Assembly: GCA_023807065.1 (NCBI GenBank)
Contig: JAJJLU010000058.1
Coordinates: 1-22,144, forward strand
Source of the DNA: Isotricha intestinalis
Taxonomy: Eukaryota > Ciliophora > Litostomatea > Vestibuliferida > Isotrichidae
Length of the DNA: 22,144 nt
Direction of reading: 5' to 3'
Both the position numbers and the translations under genes were made by a program. The notes beneath the pieces are model-generated. The model had not been told where the DNA came from and ran no database searches. It saw nothing but the letters and a program-made list of their open reading frames with translations. Positions 1 to 8,179 of the stretch are shown piece by piece. Every line of letters starts with the position of its first letter. The first letter of the stretch is position 1.

Positions 1-33
1 CCCAATCCCCAATCCCCAATCCCCAATCCCCAA
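1..33. repeat. Left telomere, CCCCAAT repeats
   Basis: Four CCCCAAT-type heptamers (the first is cut to CCCAAT) run into CCCCAA, where unique sequence begins. The C-rich strand reads inward from the 5' end, as expected for a left chromosome end. The repeat is the exact complement of the GGGGATT repeat at the other end of the window. The tract is short, which may be natural or due to assembly trimming. Confidence 0.95.
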
Positions 34-94
34 AATATTTTGGAATAATGAAGTTCCAAATAATTCAAATGATAAAGTTAATAATAATAAGTAA
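34..94 (+). pseudogene. 3' stub of a telomere-truncated tandem copy of the next gene
   Basis: Positions 44-108 match 1816-1880, the 3' end and trailer of the neighbouring membrane protein gene, with two mismatches in 65 bases by my alignment. Read in the same frame, the stub encodes NNEVPNNSNDKVNNNK followed by TAA at 92-94, against NNEVPYNSNDKVNNNK in the intact gene. Everything upstream of this C-terminal tail is missing and replaced by telomere. The stub stop lies only 38 bases before the ATG of the intact copy. I infer that two or more copies stood in tandem and that telomere addition cut through the outer one. Confidence 0.85.
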
Positions 95-132
95 AAATTA
101 TTATTTTTAATTTGGTAAATATTAATTAAAAA

Positions 133-1866
133 ATGAATAAAAAACTTGTTATTTTCTACCTATTAATCTTGGTATTATTAATATTATCCTTAATATTTTC
201 AATATTAGATTTAATAAAAAGGCATTCTTTAGATATATTGTTATCATTAAAAAATGATATGAATAAAAAACCAATATTTTCTCTTTCAGTATCAAAAGAA
301 AATTGTGAAAATAAATTAACAATAGGTGAATTTCCAGGAACATCAAAAGGATGTAATTGTTTAGGAAGAAAAGGACATAGATTAAAATCATATGAAAAAA
401 ATAGAATAACAAAAAATTCATGTAGTAGAAATCAAAGTATTTCAGGTTGTGAAGATATAGATTCCATTGATAAATATGATTTTAATATATGGGACAGTAA
501 TTATTTTTGTGTTGATAATAATATCAATAATTATATTTATTATTTAAATAATTCTGTTGGAGAAGGAGAAAAATGTCCTTTAAATTTTAAAAAATGTGGT
601 ATTTTAGATACTTTAAATAATATACTGTGTATAGAAGATAATTTAGATTGTCCTATTAATAAACTAATAATTAATAATAAAAACAGTTATAGTGAAAATA
701 ATATTAATTTTAAAACCCTTTCTTTAAATAATAATAAATTTTTACATTATTCAAATGAATTTATTAATGATAAAATTATTACTAATTTTCAACTAAGTGA
801 AGGAGGATTTCCTTGTTATAATCCTTTAAGATATAATACTGCTTATCCTCAATATATTTTATTAAACAATTTCAATGAATTTATGTGTATTGATAAATTT
901 AATGGTAATTTTTATGATGAAAGATATCAATTAATTGATTCTATTTCAAAAAAAACATTATATACAGAAAATGGCAATTTATTTAATATTCTGATTGAAA
1001 AAGGAGGATATCCTAAATTTAATTTTAATACTAATATTAATTTATATGTGAGAAATTATATTGGAATAAGGAAAAACTGTGTTTTTAGAGAAGAAAATTT
1101 TATTTCTATTGAAAAAATAGAAAAAATGAAAAAAGATCATAAAATATCTAATAATATTAATATTGCTTGTTTAGTTATAACTGTGATTTTAATATTACTT
1201 TATTTTATATGCCTTATTTTATTTCATTCTAATAATTATACTGATAGATATTTTATGATATTTAATTCAATTCTTTTATTTTTGGATTTGTCAAATTTAA
1301 TTTTAGGTTTTTTATCTGCTTTTTATTTACATAATATTAATATTAATAATTCCTGCTATGATGAAATTATGAATTTTTTTATTAAAAATGCAAAAGATGA
1401 TTCAAGAGCTGAAAAAAATTACTGTACTCTTTTTATTATTTTTGTCTTTTGTGTAATTATTTTAAATATAATATTGATTCTTTTATTATGTGATATTTTT
1501 GATAAAATAATAGATTGTATTTATTATAAATGTAATGATAATAAGAATAAAAAAGTTATAGACAATAATAATAGTAATAAGAATAATGAAGATTTAAAAA
1601 GGATTCAAGAAGATATGAAAAAAATAAATGAAAAAAATCAAAATATTGATTCTACTTATTCAGCTGTTAAAGGTAATGAACCAATAAGTAATAGAAATAA
1701 TCAAAATGTTGTTAATGATGTTCCATATCACTCAAATTTTGAAAATTATCAAAATCATATTAATAATAATGATGTTCCATATCACTCAAATTTTCAAAAT
1801 ATTCCAAATAATTTTAATAATGAAGTTCCATATAATTCTAATGATAAAGTTAATAATAATAAGTAA
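133..1866 (+). CDS. Four-span membrane protein with Cys-rich loop and tail repeats
   Basis: The product is 577 residues. A hydrophobic segment at about residues 5-27 acts as signal anchor or first membrane span. A loop of roughly 315 residues follows, rich in Asn and Cys (for example C58, C74, C76, C97, C106, C126, C148, C155, C166, C173, C228, C252, C316), which suggests a disulfide-bonded luminal or extracellular domain. Three more spans lie at about 344-365, 374-399 and 431-455. The polar tail carries three copies of an 18-residue unit built around VPYHSN or VPYNSN. The ATG at 133 is the first in frame. No named family is recognised; multi-pass Asn-rich proteins of this sort are common and mostly uncharacterised in ciliates. 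A truncated twin of its 3' end lies immediately upstream at the telomere. Confidence 0.85.
   Translation: MNKKLVIFYLLILVLLILSLIFSILDLIKRHSLDILLSLKNDMNKKPIFSLSVSKENCENKLTIGEFPGTSKGCNCLGRKGHRLKSYEKNRITKNSCSRNQSISGCEDIDSIDKYDFNIWDSNYFCVDNNINNYIYYLNNSVGEGEKCPLNFKKCGILDTLNNILCIEDNLDCPINKLIINNKNSYSENNINFKTLSLNNNKFLHYSNEFINDKIITNFQLSEGGFPCYNPLRYNTAYPQYILLNNFNEFMCIDKFNGNFYDERYQLIDSISKKTLYTENGNLFNILIEKGGYPKFNFNTNINLYVRNYIGIRKNCVFREENFISIEKIEKMKKDHKISNNINIACLVITVILILLYFICLILFHSNNYTDRYFMIFNSILLFLDLSNLILGFLSAFYLHNININNSCYDEIMNFFIKNAKDDSRAEKNYCTLFIIFVFCVIILNIILILLLCDIFDKIIDCIYYKCNDNKNKKVIDNNNSNKNNEDLKRIQEDMKKINEKNQNIDSTYSAVKGNEPISNRNNQNVVNDVPYHSNFENYQNHINNNDVPYHSNFQNIPNNFNNEVPYNSNDKVNNNK
1717..1845 (+). 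repeat. Tandem repeats in membrane protein tail
   Basis: Three direct repeats begin at 1717, 1771 and 1822 (periods 54 and 51 bases). They encode VPYHSNFENYQN, VPYHSNFQNIPN and VPYNSNDKVNNN units. The first two share the 24-base stretch from gatgttcc to ctcaaatttt exactly, so the duplication is recent. They lie in the predicted cytoplasmic or luminal C-terminal tail and could be a short linear binding motif. Confidence 0.8.
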
Positions 1867-3900
1867 AAATTATTATTTTTATATTTTTTTTAATTTTTTT
1901 AAAGAATTATTTGAAAAATTGAAAAAATCAAAATTGGTTTAATAAATGAGTATATATTTTAAATAAAAAGTTTTAAAAAAATTTATTTCCAAATACACAT
2001 TAATGAAAAATAATTACAAAAATCAGCATAAATATATTTGAATCCAATTTTTTAATTTCCAAGAAAAATAAATTTTTATTTTTAATTTTTTCAACATAAT
2101 TTTATAAACACTTTCATATTCTATAAAAGATAGAAATAAAGAAATAATAGAATAAAATAACTTTAAAATCACTTTAATTATTTCAAATTTAAATATATAC
2201 GAACAAAAAAGAATCTCGAAAAAAATATAAATAAAAGGTTTTAATTTCAATATTTCCTTATGGAAAATTATAATAATTTACAATAAATGAATTAAATTTT
2301 TAATAATAAATATAATTTAAATGAATGTTGATAATTGTATAATTTGAAAAGTTTTAAAATAATTATTTCTCAAAAAAACAATTAAAATCTGAGAAGAAAG
2401 AAATAATGAATATAATAATATTTAATATTATATAATAATATTAAAATATATTATAAAAAATTTATGTTAATTTCTTCTGATGTAAATCGAACAAATTTTG
2501 GGAATAATTTAATATTTCATATATATGAAATTTTTTATAATAATATTGATAAAGATAAAACTATGTTCAAGGAAAAATCATATTTATTCAAAGTTTTTTC
2601 TATAAAAAATAACTATTTATAATAATAAAAAAAATTTCCACTATTTGAGAATTTTGAAGAAAAACAATCATTTTTATTTTTAATAGTAATCATGAATATT
2701 AAGATTTTTTAATATTACTTATACTTTTTAATCCACCCTTTTTTATCATATAAATTTGAAAATCAACTTAATTCTGATTTTTTTCCTTATGACCTTAATT
2801 AATCTATATTGATGAAAAACTTATTAAAAATATACAAAATATGACAAAAAAAAATTTATTGAGAAAATATATAAATTATCAAAAATAAGTAAATCAGAGA
2901 ATTTTATAAATATTTAAATTCAAAAAAAGTAACTAAAAAAGAGTTTCAATAAAACATAAATCAAAGTCTAAAAAAACTAAAAACATTTTGAAATATTCTC
3001 AAAAAAGATGAATCCAATATAAATAGTTTAAGTTCAACATTTTCTAAGAAAATATGAAAAAAAGCCAAAATCTATGGGAGTTATAAATTCAAATAACTTT
3101 AATTGTTTTTCAGTAAAAAGTCTTGAAGAGTCTTCGATAAGTAATATTCAAAAATTTCTACATATATACTTGTGATTATGAGACAAACATATGTGACAAT
3201 TTTTTCCTTATTGCCAACAGAAAAAAAATGATATCCGTTCACAAAATTTGTAATTTTTTTGTAAAAAGTATTTTCTTGAATAAGATAATTCAAATTATAA
3301 CAAAAAGAATAAAATTTATTAGATTATATAAAGCAAATAATTATTTGATTCTATCTGTACGGACATATTATCATTAATTATATATTATAAATAAGCAAAT
3401 TTTTTTATTTACTAATTTTTTAAATTTGAAATAAAAATTAATTGAATTTCTCTTTTTTTCATTATTATCAATTATTGGACATTATTATTATTTTATTTTT
3501 TTATTCTTATATTTCAAACCATTTTTTTCATTAAAATAAGTAACTTCACTTGATATATATAGTGCTTCAATTTTATCGTAATTCACTTCTTTAATTTCTT
3601 AATTATTATGAGTAACTGGTTCATATTATTTGAAACAAAAACTTAATAGTTGAAAGTACTAGATTAAAATATGATATATTTATAAATCCATTCTTAAAAT
3701 TAAATAATACTAATATGTTTATAAATTAAGCGAAAAATAAAACATAAATCAATTTTCTAACTTCAAAATAATTTATCTCCAATTTAAATTATATTTATCA
3801 AGTAATTGTATTATATAATAATACAATAATTTTTTGTATTTCAATAATTAAAACCTTTTAAAATTTGTTAATAAATTTTTTTATTTTTTAATTTAATTAA
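1867..3900. other. 2 kb gap, no firm gene; possible decayed coding traces
   Basis: No intact gene is evident. The minus strand has stop-free stretches at 2023-2250 (hydrophobic, no ATG start) and 3099-3293 (64 codons). The plus strand at about 3008-3700 gives protein-like text if TAA/TAG are read as Gln and TGA as Trp. G+C by codon position does not clearly favour either strand, so I do not call a gene. A 16-base perfect palindrome TTTCATATATATGAAA lies at 2515-2530. The last 100 bases before 3901 are A/T-only runs of the kind expected upstream of a gene here. Confidence 0.5.
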
Positions 3901-4452
3901 ATGTCTCAAACTGGTTCTTCAATAAAAAATTTTGATTATACAGGAATGAGTCCTGAACAAATTGTTCAAAAATATGAAAAAGTATTAGAATCAAGAGAAA
4001 AACAATTAGCAGAAATTTCAAATGAAAATAGTAATATAAATGATAAAGTTATATTTTATTCTCAAAAATTTTCATTGCTAGAAGAGGAAAATAACAAATT
4101 AAAAGAAAAATTAATTAAAAAAGAACAAATTTTAGAACAAGAATTAAATACTAAAGAAGTAATGTTTTTAAGATTGGAAAAAAAAGAAAGTGAAGTTGAA
4201 AACTTAAAAAAAGAATTTGAAAGATTAATTGAATTAGCAAAAAAAAATAATTTAGAAATACCAGAAAATATTATTGAAAAAGAAGAAAAAAATAATATAA
4301 AAGAAAATTCAAATCAATTTAATTTTAGAGATAAATTAAAAAATATTACTACAACAGCAGGAAATAATTTAAAAAATATAACTGCAAAAGCAGGAGATAA
4401 TATTAAAAAATTTAATTTTTTTGAATTTTTTTCAAAATCAGAAAAAAAATGA
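3901..4452 (+). CDS. Small coiled-coil protein
   Basis: The product is 183 residues. A short N-terminal segment (MSQTGSSIKNFDYTGMSPEQ) precedes a continuous charged coiled coil at about residues 22-115, with Leu/Ile heptad spacing such as LLEEENNKLKEKLIKKEQ. A basic tail has two similar units, LKNITTTAGNN and LKNITAKAGDN, and ends in an amphipathic FNFFEFFSKSEKK that could touch a membrane. It ends in TGA. It is convergent with the coiled-coil/PH-like gene, with only 45 bases between stops, so the 3' untranslated regions must be very short or overlap. A golgin-like tether or a cytoskeletal linker are both possible. No specific function can be assigned. Confidence 0.8.
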   Translation: MSQTGSSIKNFDYTGMSPEQIVQKYEKVLESREKQLAEISNENSNINDKVIFYSQKFSLLEEENNKLKEKLIKKEQILEQELNTKEVMFLRLEKKESEVENLKKEFERLIELAKKNNLEIPENIIEKEEKNNIKENSNQFNFRDKLKNITTTAGNNLKNITAKAGDNIKKFNFFEFFSKSEKK

Positions 4453-4497
4453 AAAAAAACACAAAATAAATTTATATAAAATTTAAATTAATTTACT

Positions 4498-5583
4498 TTA
4501 TATCATATTAGTTAAACTTTCATTAAGTTTTTGAACTATATTTTTATATTGTTTAAAATTTTCTTCGATTTTTTTTAATATTTCAATGTCAGAATTAAAA
4601 TAAATTTTTTTATTTCCATAATTTTTATCTAAACAAATTTCAATTAATTTATCTTTTTCATATATTTTAACAGAATCAATATTTTCAATATAAATATTTT
4701 CATTTGTTCTATTATAATAATCAGTAATTAACATTATATATTTATTGTCTTCATTTGGACCAAATGTAATTTCACATTTATTTTTACCTTTTTTTTCACA
4801 AATAAATTTTTGTTTAACAATTCTATCTTCTGCTACATTATCACTAACTTGATTCATTTTAAGCATTAAATTTAAATTTTCTTCAATAATTTTTAAAGCT
4901 TTTTTTTCTAATAAATTTAATGTTTCATTTTGTTCATTATTTTCTAATTTATATTTTTCTATATCATCTCTTAAAACTTTATTTTCATTTTCTAACTCAG
5001 CAAATTTATTTTTTAAATTATTTTTTTCATTTGTATTTTCATTATCATTAATTTGAACAACTTCAAATCTTTTTTTCACTTCATCAATTTGATTATTTTT
5101 TTTTTCTACATTTATTTCTAAATTTTTATTTTGTATATTTAATTCATTAATTTTATTATCTGAAGATATAGTTAGTTGTTCAATATATTTTTTAATTTCT
5201 TCATTTTCTTTTGTAATTTTATCATTTTCAATTTGTAAATCATTAATTGTTGTTTGTAATTTTTTATTTTCAAGATCAGTTATTGCATTTCCTTCTTTTT
5301 GAAAAATTTGAGAAAAAACATTTTTTTGATCTTCACTTTTACTCTTTTCTAAAGATATTGCTTCTTGTAAATCTAATGTATCTCTTGTTAAATTTGTTAT
5401 TTCTGTTTCTTTTGAAATAATTAATTTTTCTAAATCTGATATTTTATTTGTTAATTCTTTATTTTTTTCATCAAGACTTGTTGATTTTTTTCTTTCTTCT
5501 ATTAATGCATTTCTTAATAATAATAATTTTTGTTGTATATCTTTAATTATTGCATCTTTTTTTAATAATTCCTGCTCTGACAT
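4498..5583 (-). CDS. Coiled-coil protein with C-terminal PH-like domain
   Basis: The product is 361 residues. Residues 1 to about 250 form a long, almost uninterrupted coiled coil rich in Glu, Lys, Asn and Leu. From about residue 255 to 345 the composition changes to alternating strands (KFICEKKG, KCEITFG, KYIMLITDYY, ENIYIENIDSVKIYEKD, LIEICLDK, KKIYF) closed by a helix (DIEILKKIEENFKQYKNIV). Seven or so strands capped by a C-terminal helix is the pattern of a PH-type fold. That assignment rests on pattern alone. Such proteins usually bind phosphoinositides or small GTPases at membranes. The start shares a 93-base divergent promoter region with the small MGICC protein gene. The stop is TAA. 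Confidence 0.8.
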   Translation of the reverse strand: MSEQELLKKDAIIKDIQQKLLLLRNALIEERKKSTSLDEKNKELTNKISDLEKLIISKETEITNLTRDTLDLQEAISLEKSKSEDQKNVFSQIFQKEGNAITDLENKKLQTTINDLQIENDKITKENEEIKKYIEQLTISSDNKINELNIQNKNLEINVEKKNNQIDEVKKRFEVVQINDNENTNEKNNLKNKFAELENENKVLRDDIEKYKLENNEQNETLNLLEKKALKIIEENLNLMLKMNQVSDNVAEDRIVKQKFICEKKGKNKCEITFGPNEDNKYIMLITDYYNRTNENIYIENIDSVKIYEKDKLIEICLDKNYGNKKIYFNSDIEILKKIEENFKQYKNIVQKLNESLTNMI

Positions 5584-5676
5584 TTTTTAAATGGTTATTT
5601 TTTATTTTTTTGTATTTAATTTTTATTATTATTTTTATAAAATATATTAGTATAATTATTTATTTTTTATTAATCA
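5584..5676. promoter_or_regulatory. Short divergent promoter region
   Basis: These 93 bases separate the start codons of two head-to-head genes (4498-5583 minus and 5677-5928 plus). They are almost pure A/T, so both promoters and 5' leaders must fit here. No defined motif is visible. Confidence 0.45.
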
Positions 5677-5928
5677 ATGGGAATTTGTTGTATTCAAAAA
5701 GATAGTATAATATCATCTAATAGTATCATTAAAAATAAATCTTTGAAAGAATCATCAATAAATGATTCAGATATGGAAGGTTGTCATATAAATAAAACAA
5801 TTAATAAAGTTGAATCTTCAGGTCCAATTTTAAAAATATTAATGAAAAAACAAGAAAACAAACAAAACACTGAACAAAATACTCAAAATATTTCAACAAA
5901 AATTACGAAAATATTTCAAGAAACATAG
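5677..5928 (+). CDS. Small N-terminally acylated protein (MGICC)
   Basis: The product is 83 residues and starts MGICCIQKDS. Gly2 followed by Cys4 and Cys5 is a classic signal for N-myristoylation plus palmitoylation, which would anchor the protein to the plasma membrane or cilium. The rest is polar and Ser/Asn/Lys/Gln rich, with a possible amphipathic stretch (GPILKILMKKQENKQN), and no folded domain is apparent. It ends in TAG. It is divergent from the coiled-coil/PH-like gene. The codon pattern resembles the neighbouring genes, and the start motif is too specific to be chance. It may be a membrane adaptor or a kinase substrate; the function is unknown. Confidence 0.65.
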   Translation: MGICCIQKDSIISSNSIIKNKSLKESSINDSDMEGCHINKTINKVESSGPILKILMKKQENKQNTEQNTQNISTKITKIFQET

Positions 5929-6346
5929 TTTTCTCAATTTTTTCAATTAACTGATTTTTGTATTTAAGACTTATAAATTGAAAATATGAAATATACTATT
6001 CTTTTTATAAATACATTTAAAAAGAATTATATTCAAAATAATTCTTTTATTTGATAATTTAATATGAAAGAAACTATAATACTTTTATTATGTTTTAAAA
6101 ATTTTATAAAGAATGAAATTAGTATTTTGATTGTTTAATATAAAAGAATTTTTATAAAGATAATAATATCCTTTTAATTTCTTTATTAAATATATGATTA
6201 ATATATTTTTATAATATATAAGAAATATAATTATGAAAAAATAAATTTTATTGAAAAATATTTTAAACAAAAAGAAAAATTATATGATTTAAATTATTAT
6301 AAATCCTAAGATTAAATATATTTAAAAAAAATTTTAAATAAAAAAA
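5929..6346. other. Gap between genes, nothing recognised
   Basis: This A/T-rich spacer lies downstream of the MGICC gene and downstream of the B-box gene (tail to tail). It has no coding periodicity. The stop-free minus-strand stretch at 6088-6270 is low complexity and not supported as a gene. Confidence 0.5.
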
Positions 6347-7507
6347 TTAATGTTTACCAAATCTACCATAAACAACATTATGTAATTGTTCATTTGATTT
6401 TTTAATTTCATTATTTTGTTCTAAAATTGAAGTATTTTTTTTTAATAAACTTTTATTTTCTTTGCTAATATATCTTAATTGTTCTTTGGTTTTCTCTAAT
6501 TCATCATTAAGTTGATCAATAGTATTTTTAAGTAATTCATTCATTTTAATTAATTCACTTTGATCATTTTCACTTGTTGAATTTATTTCTTTTAATTTTT
6601 CAATAATAGAATTTAATTCTTCTTTTTCTTTTTTGTATTTTTCTTCCAAATTTTTAATATAATTTTCCTTATCTTGAGTTTGATTTAATAATTTATTTTT
6701 ATCTTCATTATCTTTATAATCATCTTTTACTTTAGAAATAATATTTTCATAGTTTTTTATTAAATTTTCTTTTTCATTTTTATGAATTTCATTTAATTCA
6801 TTCATTTTATTTTTATATAAATTTTCAATTTGACTTTTTTCATTAATTAATTTTTGTAATTCATTATTTAAATTATTTATTTGATTCAAATATTCTTGTT
6901 TATTTTTATCAAATTTTTCTTCATAATTCATTAATTGCTTCTCTAAATTATTTTTTAAATCTTTTTGTTTATTTACTTCATCAATTAAAAATTTAATTTG
7001 AGAATCTTTATCATTTATTATACTATTTATTTGATTTGTCTGTTGTTTATTATAATTTTCCAAATCTTTTTTATGCTTTAAATTAACCTCCTCTAAATTT
7101 TTTTCAAGACAACTAATTTTTTCTTCAAAATGTCTTTTGTTATTATTTAATTCATTATTTAATTCACAAATTTTTTGTTTTAATATTTCTTTTTCTTTTT
7201 CACATAATTCTTTTAATTCATTTTCACATCTTTGATTTTTGTTATTAAAAATATTATTATTATTACTACAATCAAAACAATTTGAAATAAATTTATCATT
7301 TTTTTCTGAACAATTTATCAAAAAATTATGTTTTTGATTACAATTATAATTGTTATTTGTTTGATATTCATTAATAAACTTTCTTTTGTGACAAAAATAT
7401 GAAGGCATTGAATGAATATACGTATCACATAAAGAACAAAATAATGATAAACATTGTTCACAATAAAATTTTGATTCATTATATTTACATCTTGAACATT
7501 CTTCCAT
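6347..7507 (-). CDS. B-box zinc finger and coiled-coil protein
   Basis: The product is 386 residues. The N-terminus holds a B-box-like zinc finger: C4, C7, C16, C19, C24, C27, H32 and H40 (spacing C-x2-C-x8-C-x2-C-x4-C-x2-C-x4-H-x7-H), the cross-brace pattern that binds two zinc ions. More Cys and His follow (C56, H60, C66, C77, C80) and may form a second, looser zinc site. From about residue 95 to the end it is a long coiled coil dominated by Asn, Glu, Lys and Leu. A B-box plus coil without a RING resembles TRIM-derived scaffolds, so ubiquitin-ligase activity is not expected. B-box/coiled-coil proteins are abundant in ciliates and often cytoskeletal. The stop is TAA. Confidence 0.85.
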   Translation of the reverse strand: MEECSRCKYNESKFYCEQCLSLFCSLCDTYIHSMPSYFCHKRKFINEYQTNNNYNCNQKHNFLINCSEKNDKFISNCFDCSNNNNIFNNKNQRCENELKELCEKEKEILKQKICELNNELNNNKRHFEEKISCLEKNLEEVNLKHKKDLENYNKQQTNQINSIINDKDSQIKFLIDEVNKQKDLKNNLEKQLMNYEEKFDKNKQEYLNQINNLNNELQKLINEKSQIENLYKNKMNELNEIHKNEKENLIKNYENIISKVKDDYKDNEDKNKLLNQTQDKENYIKNLEEKYKKEKEELNSIIEKLKEINSTSENDQSELIKMNELLKNTIDQLNDELEKTKEQLRYISKENKSLLKKNTSILEQNNEIKKSNEQLHNVVYGRFGKH

Positions 7508-8179
7508 TTTTTTTATTTTTTTAATTTTTTTTAATAATAATAATAAAAAAAAGAAGAAAATTACTTTCTTTATTTATTAAATCTATAGAATTTAACAATT
7601 CATTTACAACATTTTCATTTTAATTTTCATTTTTAAAATTTGATGAATGAAGAAGAATAAAAAATATCTATAAAAACTTATTTCTTTGATAAATTAAAAA
7701 AAAATTTAATGAATAATTGGAACAATTTTCTTTTACTGTTAAAAATTAAATGAATAATAATTAATTTTGATTAATTGTAATATCTGTTCCATAATTTTAG
7801 ATTCTTTCTCATATATTCTTCTTTTTTAAAATAAATAAATAATTTTCATAAATTAAATTGATTTGTTTATTAAATTAATTTTAGTAGATGAGAAAAAGTA
7901 AATATTTTTTTTAAAAAACATTCATTTTTTCATATTTAATTAAAATTTATAGATAAATAATTAATTAATTATCAATTATAAATCTCATTTAAAGAAAATA
8001 AAAATCAATCAAATAAAACATTAAAAATCATTTTTGAGATTAATAAAAATTAATCTCAAAAAAAATATTATGAAACAATTTAAACAATTAATATATTATT
8101 TTCATTATTGTACCCTATATTATCACATAAATAAGACTAACATTAAAAATTTACAACAAAAAGAAAAAATATAAAATAA
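7508..8179. other. Gap holding an inverted repeat; no gene seen
   Basis: This lies between the B-box gene start and the 3' end of the CDPK gene. No coding stretch is visible. It contains the 13-base-pair hairpin at 8031-8062, listed separately, and should include the promoter of the B-box gene near 7508-7600. Confidence 0.5.
8031..8062. repeat. Perfect inverted repeat (13-bp stem, 6-nt loop)
   Basis: The arm TTTTTGAGATTAA (8031-8043) and its exact complement TTAATCTCAAAAA (8050-8062) flank a 6-base loop. The stem contains the G/C-bearing core GAGATTAA, so it is more than an A/T accident. It lies about 118 bases beyond the stop of the minus-strand CDPK gene, where it could be a 3' processing or stability element in the transcript. 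Confidence 0.7.

Noticed and set aside
149..421. Minus-strand 90-codon open frame near the left telomere
   Set aside because: Antisense of the intact membrane protein gene.
1862..1912. A 3' intron extending the first membrane protein gene (AA|GTAAAAATT ... AAAG)
   Set aside because: It would add only two residues before TGA; no conserved sequence supports it.
1706..1942. Plus-strand Met/Ile-rich open frame
   Set aside because: Alternate frame of the tail repeats of the membrane protein gene, running into its trailer.
2401..2460. A/T palindromes around 2407-2450
   Set aside because: Made only of A/T runs, which form by chance in this composition.
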